In this document: positions 1-6,428 of the stretch, one piece after another
Layout of the letters: the number at the start of each line of letters is the position of its first letter
Numbering within the stretch: position 1 is the first letter of the stretch
NCBI GenBank assembly: GCA_002311645.1
Contig: DBYW01000035.1
Location: 1 to 12,885, forward strand
DNA from: Bacteroidales bacterium UBA1176
GTDB taxonomy: Bacteria; Bacteroidota; Bacteroidia; Bacteroidales; WCHB1-69
Direction: 5' to 3'
DNA: 12,885 nt
Position numbers and translations under genes: made by a program
Notes under the pieces: generated by a model
What the model was told of the DNA's origin: nothing
What the model saw: only the letters and a program-made list of their open reading frames with translations
Database searches by the model: none

Positions 1-63
1 CTCTGTATCAAGTGCGGTACCTGTATTGAGAAATGTAAGTTTAACGCAATTAGTATTAAATAG
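1..63 (+). CDS. hydB: NuoF/HydB-like hydrogenase subunit, 3' end only (partial)
   Basis: Only the last 20 codons and the stop are present; the gene begins left of the window. The translated tail carries a CxxCxxCxxxC pattern (residues 2, 5, 8 and 12 of the fragment), the C-terminal [4Fe-4S] ferredoxin module known from HydB subunits of trimeric [FeFe]-hydrogenases. HydB is the NuoF-like, FMN- and NAD(H)-binding subunit. The stop is 15 bases before the HydA start, so the genes are very likely co-transcribed. The NuoF identity comes from this tail plus the HydA and HydC neighbours; the flavin and NAD domains cannot be seen. Another ferredoxin-domain subunit is possible but less likely. Confidence 0.72.
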   Translation, partial: LCIKCGTCIEKCKFNAISIK

Positions 64-78
64 TTAAAGGGTATTAAT

Positions 79-1866
79 ATGGATATGATAAAATTAACAA
101 TAGACAATAGAGAAGTTGAAGTACCAAAAGGTACCACTATTCTTAAAGCCGCTCAAGGCATGGGTATCGATATTCCTACCCTTTGCCATTTTGAGCTGAA
201 CAATTTGGGCGTGCACAACAAACCCGGCGGATGCCGTATTTGTGTGGTGGAAGTGGCTGGCCGTCGTAACCTGGCTCCTGCCTGCGTCACCGAATGTATG
301 CCTGACATGGTGGTGAGAACCAATTCCATGCGCGTGATCAACGCCCGCAGAACCGTTCTCGAGCTGATCCTTTCCGACCACCCGGCAGACTGTCTGCAGT
401 GCGCCAAGAACGGCAACTGCGAGTTGCAGGACCTCGCCGTCCGCTTCGGCATCCGTAAGAACCCGTTCATTGGACCGGAACACGAGCAATCCTCCTATCA
501 GATCGAGGTCTCCCCGTCCATCATCCGCGACATGAACAAGTGCGTTATGTGCCGTCGTTGCGAGACGATGTGTAATGAGATGCAGACGGTGGGCGCTCTG
601 TCCGCCATCGAGCGTGGTTTCCCGGCAGTGGTCTCCACCGCTTTCAACCAGCACCTCGACCACTCACCGTGTACCTTCTGCGGCCAATGCGTCGCCGTTT
701 GTCCTGTGGGTGCTCTCACCGAGGTTGACCACACCGGCGCTGTGCTTCGCGCCATCGTGGATCCTAACAAGAAAACGGTTGTCCAAGTGGCTCCCGCCGT
801 GCGTGTCGCCATCGGTGAAGAGTTCGGTATGGAACCCGGCACCATCGCCACGGGCAAGCTGACCGCCGCCCTGAAGGCTCTCGGCTTCGACTACGTGTTC
901 GACACCGACTGGTCCGCTGACTTGACCATTATGGAGGAAGGCACCGAGCTTATCGGCCGTCTGACCAAATATTTAGGTGGTGACAAGAGCGTTCCGCTTC
1001 CTATCCTCACCTCCTGCTGCCCTGCATGGGTGAACTTCTTCGAGCATCAATTCCCTGAAATGAGAGATCTTCCCTCCACGGCAAAATCTCCGCAACAGAT
1101 GTTCGGTGCTATCGCCAAATCCTATTTTGCTGAAAAGATTAACTGCAAGCGCGAAGACATGATCAGCGTGTCTGTGATGCCTTGCTTGGCCAAGAAATAT
1201 GAAGTGGGCCGTGACGAGTTCAAGGTGAACGGCAATCCTGATGTGGACTACTCCATCTCCACCCGCGAGCTGGCACGCCTCATCAAGATGGCCAACATCG
1301 ACTTCAAATCCCTGCCTGATGCTGAATTCGACAGCCCGCTCGGTCAATCCACCGGCGCCGCCGTCATCTTCGGCACCACGGGTGGTGTGATTGAGGCCGC
1401 TGTGCGTACCGCCTACGAGGTTATCACCAAGAAACCGCTTCCGAAGATCGACTTCGAAGAGCTCCGTGGTCTGGAAGGTGTCCGTTCCGCCACCATCGAC
1501 GTGGACGGCCTCAAGCTGAACATCGGTATCGCTCACGGTCTGAAGAACGCTCGCAAGCTGTTGGAAGACATCAAAGCCGGCAAGAGCCAGTTCCACGCCA
1601 TCGAAATCATGGCTTGTCCTGGTGGTTGTATCGACGGTGCCGGTCAACCGCTGCACCACGGCAACGCTGACATCATCAAGGCCCGTTGGGAAGCCATCTA
1701 CCGTGCCGATAGAGAGATGCCGATCCGTAAATCCCACGAAAACCCGTCCATCCAAGCTATCTACAAAGAATACTTGGGTGAACCTTGCGGTCACAAGTCT
1801 CACGAACTGTTGCACACGCACTATTTCGACAGACAGACCACCGTGGAAGTGGATTTAAACAAATAA
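79..1866 (+). CDS. hydA: [FeFe]-hydrogenase catalytic subunit HydA (NuoG-like N-terminus)
   Basis: A 595-residue catalytic subunit for reversible H2 oxidation and proton reduction in the cytoplasm. In order it shows: a plant-type [2Fe-2S] domain (C36, C52, C55, C69); a His-ligated [4Fe-4S] site (H101, C105, C108, C114); two ferredoxin-type [4Fe-4S] sites (C155/158/161/165 and C198/201/204/208); the H-cluster domain with L1 TSCCP (311-315), L2 MPCxAKK (367-373) and L3 MxCPGGC (511-517); and a C-terminal small-subunit-like domain (about 550-585). C313 corresponds to the proton-transfer Cys and C314, C369, C513 and C517 to the H-cluster ligands of clostridial CpI. All key residues are present, so it should be active. 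This layout with NuoF and NuoE partners is typical of group A3 bifurcating enzymes. ATG 79 is taken as start; an in-frame ATG at 85 is also possible. HydE, HydF and HydG maturases are not in the window. Confidence 0.96.
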   Translation: MDMIKLTIDNREVEVPKGTTILKAAQGMGIDIPTLCHFELNNLGVHNKPGGCRICVVEVAGRRNLAPACVTECMPDMVVRTNSMRVINARRTVLELILSDHPADCLQCAKNGNCELQDLAVRFGIRKNPFIGPEHEQSSYQIEVSPSIIRDMNKCVMCRRCETMCNEMQTVGALSAIERGFPAVVSTAFNQHLDHSPCTFCGQCVAVCPVGALTEVDHTGAVLRAIVDPNKKTVVQVAPAVRVAIGEEFGMEPGTIATGKLTAALKALGFDYVFDTDWSADLTIMEEGTELIGRLTKYLGGDKSVPLPILTSCCPAWVNFFEHQFPEMRDLPSTAKSPQQMFGAIAKSYFAEKINCKREDMISVSVMPCLAKKYEVGRDEFKVNGNPDVDYSISTRELARLIKMANIDFKSLPDAEFDSPLGQSTGAAVIFGTTGGVIEAAVRTAYEVITKKPLPKIDFEELRGLEGVRSATIDVDGLKLNIGIAHGLKNARKLLEDIKAGKSQFHAIEIMACPGGCIDGAGQPLHHGNADIIKARWEAIYRADREMPIRKSHENPSIQAIYKEYLGEPCGHKSHELLHTHYFDRQTTVEVDLNK

Positions 1867-1888
1867 TTAATCTGAAAAAAACACAAAC

Positions 1889-2386
1889 ATGGATAATAAG
1901 AAGATTATAATCAAAATGAAACCTGAGGTCAGGGAAAAAGTTATTGAGATCTGCAATAACTTCGGCAACAACCCTGGCGAGCTCATCAATGTCTTACATC
2001 AAACGCAGGACTTCCTCGGTTATCTGCCGGCAGAGGTTCAGGAGTTGATTGCGGAGAGACTGCACATGCCGACCGCCAAGGTTTACGGTGTGGTTTCCTT
2101 CTACGCATTCTTCACCATGACCCCGAAGGGCAAGTATCCCGTATCCGTATGTATGGGTACCGCATGTTATGTGCGTGGCGGCGAGAAAATTCTGGACGCC
2201 TTCAAGAAAGAGTTGGGCGTGGAAGTTGGCCAAACCGATGCCAACGGTCTTTTCTCCCTCACCTCTTTGCGTTGCGTGGGCGCCTGCGGTCTGGCACCTG
2301 TCTGCCTCGTGGACGGCAAGGTGTATGGCCGTCTGGCTCCTGCCATGGTCAAGGACATTGTCAAGGAATACAGAGAAATGGAATAA
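1889..2386 (+). CDS. hydC: NuoE-like [2Fe-2S] subunit of the hydrogenase (HydC)
   Basis: A 165-residue thioredoxin-fold ferredoxin of the NuoE/HydC family. The [2Fe-2S] ligands appear as C88-x4-C93 and C129-x3-C133, in the contexts CMGTAC and LRCVGACG. An N-terminal helical region of about 75 residues with the family motif YGVVSFYAFF (66-75) precedes them. Length is normal for the family. It starts 22 bases after the hydA stop behind an A-rich leader with no clear Shine-Dalgarno, as is common in Bacteroidota, and is last in the operon, followed by a strong terminator. In characterised trimeric enzymes this subunit works with the NuoF-like subunit in NAD(H) electron transfer. The identification is firm; participation in bifurcation is inferred from the gene set. 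Confidence 0.93.
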   Translation: MDNKKIIIKMKPEVREKVIEICNNFGNNPGELINVLHQTQDFLGYLPAEVQELIAERLHMPTAKVYGVVSFYAFFTMTPKGKYPVSVCMGTACYVRGGEKILDAFKKELGVEVGQTDANGLFSLTSLRCVGACGLAPVCLVDGKVYGRLAPAMVKDIVKEYREME

Positions 2387-2409
2387 TTCCTCATTTTCCA
2401 TACTTGAGA

Positions 2410-2436
2410 GGGCAGCCTTCGGGTTGCCCTTTTTTT
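2410..2436 (+). terminator. Rho-independent terminator of the hydrogenase operon
   Basis: An 8-bp stem (2410-2417 with 2422-2429, one G-U pair) closes a TTCG tetraloop with a C-G closing pair, an unusually stable loop. Seven T residues follow directly. It begins 24 bases after the hydC stop, so it ends the hydBAC transcript. Confidence 0.93.
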
Positions 2437-2532
2437 GTCAACAATTTGAACATCCTATTATTCCAGCATCTTGAGGAGCAACACGGTTGTCTCATCGTGA
2501 CAATCATACCGTGCCCGCGCACAAGCCGAACC

Positions 2533-2558
2533 ATATAAGCAAATATTGCTTATATTTG
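2533..2558 (+). promoter_or_regulatory. -7 box TATATTTG overlapping a perfect inverted repeat (operator-like)
   Basis: TATATTTG at 2551-2558 matches the Bacteroidota -7 consensus TAnnTTTG and lies 31 bases before the lipoprotein start at 2590. It overlaps a perfect 10-bp inverted repeat, ATATAAGCAA (2533-2542) and TTGCTTATAT (2546-2555), separated by ATA. I see no TTTG-like -33 element at the right distance. The overlap of a dyad with the -7 box is what a repressor operator would look like, but no regulator is known, and the dyad could instead form an RNA hairpin if transcription starts upstream. Confidence 0.55.
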
Positions 2559-2589
2559 CCGCCCGAAAAACAATGAAAAACCACAAGAC

Positions 2590-3522
2590 ATGAAACGCTT
2601 CCTTATCCTTATCTTTGCCGCCGTACTCTTCACGGCCTGCACCAATTCCCAATCCCAACTCCGCAAACGTGCCGCAGAACTTTGCCAATACATCCCCGAT
2701 CACGAACTGTCAGCGCAGTCGAAGGACTACATGACGACCGATTTTTTCGCCGTATTAGACACAATGTTCAACCGACTGCCCGAATTTGAAGCCATGGACC
2801 ACGAATGGCTCCATTATTTCGTGACTGGCAATGGGGGAACCATCGCCGATTATGAAGTGAAAGGTGTGGAACTTACGGACAAAACCCACGCCATAGCCAC
2901 CATTCAAGTGCGCCAGAAGTGGGAAGACGGCTCCTTCGACGAATCATCCGACGTGGAGGAACACAAACTGTACATGGAGAAAGTGGATGGAAAATGGCTT
3001 ATGTCTGACTTCGACGGGCACAAGCAAGACTGCATCCGCCACATCGCCATCAGCCGGAAAGAGCAGGCCCGGCGCGACGCAATCAGCGACTATCTCGTGA
3101 AAGAGATCGGGCAGCACTACCTGCAGGGTGAGATTTGCATCCCTCAGCTGATGATTGTTCGCACCGACGAGCAGGAGAAACAAGCGACGGTCTGGGGCGA
3201 CTTCTGGGTGCTCTGGTACCAACAGGCAGGCGACACGCTCAAAACCGTTTCCGGCGGCAACCACGCTGGACGGATGACCTTGAGCGACGAGGGGAACGGC
3301 TATAAGGTGATTTCATTTGAGCAGGTGGAGGACGGTTCACGATTCCTGCCGAGCGCACAACGCATCTTCGGCGAATATTTCGACGTATTCCAGAACATGA
3401 ACTCCAACCAGGAGGTGCGCGAGGCTGTCCGCAAGGAACAACTGCGCGAGTATGTGCACCATCACGGGCTTGACGCAAAATACTATCAGGATTACGGATG
3501 GCCCGCCGTGGCGATAGACTGA
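2590..3522 (+). CDS. Predicted lipoprotein of unknown function
   Basis: A 310-residue protein with a lipoprotein signal: short charged start, hydrophobic stretch, and lipobox FTAC with the acylated Cys at 17, so it should be membrane-anchored outside the cytoplasm. The mature part seems to have two alpha/beta halves. Residues about 20-150 include a KVDGKW-type strand (131-136) reminiscent of NTF2-like or DUF3828-type folds. Residues about 160-310 hold an SGGNHAG segment (221-227), a DGS (248-250), and a C-terminal YYQDYGWPAV (298-307) that looks like a conserved family end. I do not recognise a named family and assign no function. It appears monocistronic: a terminator lies before it and a new promoter lies before the next gene. 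ATG 2590 is supported by the signal peptide. No catalytic motif is evident. Confidence 0.85.
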   Translation: MKRFLILIFAAVLFTACTNSQSQLRKRAAELCQYIPDHELSAQSKDYMTTDFFAVLDTMFNRLPEFEAMDHEWLHYFVTGNGGTIADYEVKGVELTDKTHAIATIQVRQKWEDGSFDESSDVEEHKLYMEKVDGKWLMSDFDGHKQDCIRHIAISRKEQARRDAISDYLVKEIGQHYLQGEICIPQLMIVRTDEQEKQATVWGDFWVLWYQQAGDTLKTVSGGNHAGRMTLSDEGNGYKVISFEQVEDGSRFLPSAQRIFGEYFDVFQNMNSNQEVREAVRKEQLREYVHHHGLDAKYYQDYGWPAVAID

Positions 3523-3587
3523 GTGCCCGAGCGATTCCATTGAACACACTATAAATGGGCGATAATAAACACTATAAAAACATATTA

Positions 3588-3615
3588 TTGTATAAACAAA
3601 AAAAGTGTATATTTG
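3588..3615 (+). promoter_or_regulatory. Promoter of the DUF177-rpmF operon
   Basis: TATATTTG at 3608-3615 fits the Bacteroidota -7 consensus TAnnTTTG. A TTG at 3588-3590 lies 17 bases upstream, close to the usual position of the -33 element. The start codon at 3635 is 20 bases beyond the -7 box, leaving a short leader. The surrounding DNA (3541-3610) is markedly AT-rich. Confidence 0.72.
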
Positions 3616-3634
3616 CACCCCAAATTTTTGAGCG

Positions 3635-4183
3635 ATGGAAGAAAAGGAGATAAGAGAACAATTCAAGCTCCGTTTATCAGGAGTTGAAGATGGAACTTAT
3701 TGCTATTCTGCAAATTGCGACAAAGCGTTCTTTGAACTCGCGGAAATCTCCGACGTGCGCGACGGCAAGCTCGACTTGCGGATTGAAATGCACAAAACTG
3801 AAAAATTGGTCAGTGTAGACTGCCAATTCAAGGGTTTCGTCATTGCTCCGTGCGACCGGTGCCTGCTGCCTGTCACGCTGCCGATGGACTTCGAACAGCG
3901 CCTTATCGTCAAGCTCGTACCCACTGTGGAAGAGGGCGAAAACGATGATGACGACGACATTTGGGTCTTGGACGAGAACACCTACGAACTCGACCTGTTC
4001 CAATTCGTCTATGAGTCCATCTTCTTGGCACTGCCCATGCAAATCCTCCATCCGGACGACGAGAACGGGAAATCCACTTGCGACCCTGCGGTGCTGGCCA
4101 AGTTGCAAGAACTGTCAAAGAAGGAGAACGACCAAGAGACCGATCCCCGATGGGATGCACTGAAAAACTTGAAACTCGATTAA
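3635..4183 (+). CDS. DUF177/YceD-family protein
   Basis: A 182-residue protein of the YceD/DUF177 family, which is conserved next to rpmF across bacteria and has been linked to 23S rRNA or large-subunit biogenesis. Supporting features are the CDRC pair (C73, C76) in the family position, a following beta-rich segment, an acidic run of five Asp (104-108), a second Cys/Asp segment near 149, and the C-terminal DPRWDALKNL (170-179) typical of Bacteroidota members. rpmF follows 23 bases downstream, the classic arrangement and strong support for the call. The product is cytoplasmic. Its molecular function is not established by anything in this sequence. Confidence 0.88.
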   Translation: MEEKEIREQFKLRLSGVEDGTYCYSANCDKAFFELAEISDVRDGKLDLRIEMHKTEKLVSVDCQFKGFVIAPCDRCLLPVTLPMDFEQRLIVKLVPTVEEGENDDDDDIWVLDENTYELDLFQFVYESIFLALPMQILHPDDENGKSTCDPAVLAKLQELSKKENDQETDPRWDALKNLKLD

Positions 4184-4206
4184 TATAAACATAAAAAACA
4201 CATACT

Positions 4207-4395
4207 ATGCCCAATCCAAAAAGAAGACACTCAGCAATGAGAAGAGATAAGAGAAGAGCACACGATTTCATCACGGCTCCCCAGTTAACCACTTGCAGTC
4301 ACTGTGGCGCCCCCATCCTCACACACCGCGTGTGCCCGGAGTGTGGTTACTATAGAGGCAAACAAGCCATTGAGGTCGGCGGTACCGCTGAATAA
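4207..4395 (+). CDS. rpmF: 50S ribosomal protein L32
   Basis: A 62-residue ribosomal protein with the family N-terminus (MPNPKRRHSAMRRDKRRAH) and an intact zinc ribbon: C30-x2-C33 and C43-x2-C46. This is the zinc-binding (C+) form. No zinc-independent paralogue is visible here. Length is normal. It lies 23 bases after the DUF177 gene and should share its promoter at 3588-3615. A terminator-like hairpin follows 34 bases after the stop. In many bacteria plsX and fabH follow rpmF; here they do not. Confidence 0.97.
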   Translation: MPNPKRRHSAMRRDKRRAHDFITAPQLTTCSHCGAPILTHRVCPECGYYRGKQAIEVGGTAE

Positions 4396-4407
4396 TCTCA
4401 TAACTTG

Positions 4408-4415
4408 TATATTTG
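4408..4415 (+). promoter_or_regulatory. Possible -7 box upstream of the rpmF/rdgB hairpin
   Basis: TATATTTG matches the Bacteroidota -7 consensus TAnnTTTG exactly. It lies 12 bases after the rpmF stop, 56 before the rdgB start, and 14 bases upstream of a terminator-like hairpin. No convincing -33 element is seen. If real, rdgB transcripts would start before the hairpin and could be attenuated; it may equally be a chance AT-rich match. Confidence 0.35.
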
Positions 4416-4429
4416 TAATATTTTAGGTT

Positions 4430-4459
4430 AGATGACATAAGCAATTATGCCATCTTTTT
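4430..4459 (+). terminator. Terminator-like hairpin between rpmF and rdgB
   Basis: An 11-position stem (4430-4440 with 4445-4455) has one A-C mismatch (4435/4450) and a GCAA tetraloop of the stable GNRA type, followed by a run of five T (4455-4459). It most likely ends the DUF177-rpmF transcript. It sits only 12 bases before the rdgB start. Confidence 0.72.
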
Positions 4460-4471
4460 CTGTTTATAAAC

Positions 4472-5041
4472 ATGAATATCGTCTTCGCATCCCACAATCA
4501 GCACAAGACCGAAGAGGTCCGACAAATTTTAGGTCCCAAGTGGCATCTCCGCAACCTGCACGACCTTGGCCAGACTGAGGAGATTCCCGAGACTTCCGAC
4601 ACGCTCCAGGGCAACGCCCTCCAGAAGGCGCAATACGTGTTCGACAAGTATCATATCGACTGCTTCGCCGACGACACCGGCCTCGAAGTGGAAGCCTTGG
4701 GCGGCGTTCCCGGTGTCTATTCCGCCCGCTACGCCGGCGAGCACTGCACCTATGCAGACAATGTCAACAAGCTCTTGCACGAGATGCAAGGCCAAACCAA
4801 CCGCCGCGCCTGCTTCAAGACCGTCGTGGCCCTCATCCTCAATGGGGAAACCCACTACTTCGAGGGACGCGTGGACGGCACCATTATCGAGACACCCCGC
4901 GGCACCGACGGGTTCGGCTACGACCCCGTGTTCATGCCTGACGGCTACACGGAAACTTTTGCGGAAATGTCCGCCGAAGAGAAGAACAAAATCAGCCACC
5001 GCGGCAGAGCAATGGCAAAATTGGTGGAATTTTTAGGGTAG
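4472..5041 (+). CDS. rdgB: dITP/XTP pyrophosphatase, RdgB/HAM1 family
   Basis: A 189-residue non-canonical purine NTP pyrophosphatase. It hydrolyses dITP, ITP and XTP to monophosphates plus PPi, keeping deaminated purines out of DNA and RNA in the cytoplasm. Family motifs are all present in order: SHNQHKTEE near the N-terminus (7-15; substrate and phosphate binding), ADDTGLEVEAL (66-76, with D68 at the position of the catalytic Asp of E. coli RdgB), SARYAG (84-89), GTDGFGYDPVF (144-154) and SHRGRA (175-180). Length is typical. Start ATG 4472 puts the first motif at residues 4-9, as expected. It is convergent with the minus-strand operon ending at 5105; only 63 bases separate the stops. Confidence 0.96.
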   Translation: MNIVFASHNQHKTEEVRQILGPKWHLRNLHDLGQTEEIPETSDTLQGNALQKAQYVFDKYHIDCFADDTGLEVEALGGVPGVYSARYAGEHCTYADNVNKLLHEMQGQTNRRACFKTVVALILNGETHYFEGRVDGTIIETPRGTDGFGYDPVFMPDGYTETFAEMSAEEKNKISHRGRAMAKLVEFLG

Positions 5042-5104
5042 TTCCCCGCTTTGCATACTTACATCGCCTGTTCCCTGTTGGTCTTCACTGCAATCCACTG
5101 ACAA

Positions 5105-5881
5105 TCAGTGGGATATTGCTTCTTTACAAGAGAACACGCTGCGCCCGTTGTCACGCAACAGCTCCTGCGCCGTTTGGTTCTGCATGATGCTGCCGCCTTG
5201 CACATCGAAATCGAAGAGATGCGGATCGGTGAACCACTGGTTGATGTCCATCTGCAACTGCAAGGCAGCAATTTCATCTTTTTTCACAACAAAATTGTCA
5301 AGAGGCAAGGTTACCGTGAAATTGTTATCCACAAACCCCGTAATTTGGCCTTCCGCATCGCGTTGCTGGCCTATACCCATATGCAGGTTGTAAGGCTTTT
5401 GTACGCCGTCTGAGGCTAGCCACCAGCCGTTTATTTTCATATAGTGATATCCACCACCGAGAGCGGCTGGCCAGCTCATTGCATTCTCCGGCGCATTAGG
5501 ATAGGCATTTGTCACGTTCAAGTCGGGAGCCAGTCCAAACGTGAAAGCGATTTCGCGATAAGTGCCTGTTGGAATCTCATCGTCAGGGCACCAACTTATA
5601 GCGGAAAGGATGTCGGCATCAACATAGTGTGCCTCGCGGTCGGCAAGCAGACTCACTCTGGTGCCGTCAATGCGTGTCAACACAACGCGCGAGATGAAAT
5701 ACTGGGCCTCTGTCACGCTGTAACGATTGCCCGCCGCATTGGTGTACATCATGGCATCCTGCTGCAACGGATCACCGTCCACAGCGAAAGAAAAGTCAAT
5801 TTGCACCCTTCCCGTAGGCTTGTGGCAGGACGCGAAAAGGAATAGCGCGGCAAGCAGCAAAAGTCTACCACTCGTCTTCAT
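5105..5881 (-). CDS. MbnP-like (putative copper-binding) lipoprotein
   Basis: A 258-residue predicted lipoprotein with lipobox FASC and Cys19. The mature region matches what I know of the MbnP-like domain: an N-terminal strand with DGDPL (35-39), an EAQYFISRVVL segment (58-68), a GTYREIAFTFGLAPDLN region (106-122), and the hallmark MSWPAALGGGYHYMKINGWW (135-154) with a conserved Trp. In methanotrophs MbnP binds copper using a kynurenine made from Trp by its partner MbnH, a di-heme enzyme. No MbnH-like gene is visible here, so copper binding is inference only. It is last in a three-gene operon after dfrA and a DUF4468-like gene, and its start overlaps the preceding gene by 17 bases, suggesting translational coupling. 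ATG 5881 is required for the signal peptide; the next Met is at residue 44. Confidence 0.78.
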   Translation of the reverse strand: MKTSGRLLLLAALFLFASCHKPTGRVQIDFSFAVDGDPLQQDAMMYTNAAGNRYSVTEAQYFISRVVLTRIDGTRVSLLADREAHYVDADILSAISWCPDDEIPTGTYREIAFTFGLAPDLNVTNAYPNAPENAMSWPAALGGGYHYMKINGWWLASDGVQKPYNLHMGIGQQRDAEGQITGFVDNNFTVTLPLDNFVVKKDEIAALQLQMDINQWFTDPHLFDFDVQGGSIMQNQTAQELLRDNGRSVFSCKEAISH

Positions 5882-6419
5882 ACACCTCGGGGGGAAGCAT
5901 GCCCTCTGTCAATGATTCAATAAGCTCGTTGATTTGTTTGTCAATCTGATTGAGCCACTCGTACTGAGACGGAGACCAATAAGGGCTGTCTGTTTTGAAC
6001 CAATTCTCGATAGGAGCAGCGGATTGGGCACGCTCGTTGAAGTCGGTAATCGTATAACGATAGCGGTTTTCGCGACATTCCAACTTGAAATTGTAATAGA
6101 CGATGTTTTTCGCCATCATCGAACCATCCTTCTGTTTAGAGTATATACGCACGCTGGAGCGCATGTTAATAACACATTTCGTGCTATCGGCACTCTTTAT
6201 AACCTCGTTGGTGTTCTTGTAATACTTCTTCACCCACTCCATTGCTCTACCATACAACACCTTGGGAGTTCCTTCCTGTTTGACCACGTCTTGGTAGGTC
6301 ACCAAGTGGGTATGTTCATCAATGGGAAGTGCCGGCTCTGGCAATTCGGTCTTGGGCTTCTGGGCGGCGGCACAGAGCACCACAGCCAACATGATCAGTG
6401 ACAATGCTATCTTTTTCAT
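5865..6419 (-). CDS. DUF4468-like secreted protein
   Basis: A 184-residue protein with a cleavable-type signal peptide (about residues 1-19, ending AAA before Q20), so it should be exported. There is a Cys at 16 but no good lipobox. The segment from about residue 55 to 125 looks like DUF4468, a domain with a TBP-like fold found almost only in Bacteroidota exported proteins. It contains an ALYGRAMEWV-like helix start, strands around VINMRSSVRIYS, and a final RYRYTITDFNE strand. The tail (about 145-184) is rich in Trp, Glu and Pro. It starts 9 bases after the dfrA stop and overlaps the MbnP-like gene by 17 bases. The function of the domain is unknown. The operon context suggests envelope placement together with the MbnP-like lipoprotein. 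Confidence 0.78.
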   Translation of the reverse strand: MKKIALSLIMLAVVLCAAAQKPKTELPEPALPIDEHTHLVTYQDVVKQEGTPKVLYGRAMEWVKKYYKNTNEVIKSADSTKCVINMRSSVRIYSKQKDGSMMAKNIVYYNFKLECRENRYRYTITDFNERAQSAAPIENWFKTDSPYWSPSQYEWLNQIDKQINELIESLTEGMLPPEVYEDEW

Positions 6420-6428
6420 AGGTTTGGT

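Noticed and set aside
973..1821. Long open frame of 282 codons antisense to hydA
   Set aside because: A shadow of a strongly biased GC-rich gene; hydA has every expected catalytic motif and the antisense translation shows none.
5095..5111. Dyad CCACTGA-CAA-TCAGTGG at the end of the MbnP-like gene, as a terminator
   Set aside because: Only 7 bp with a 3-base loop and no T-run on either strand; it overlaps the stop codon but termination there is unsupported.
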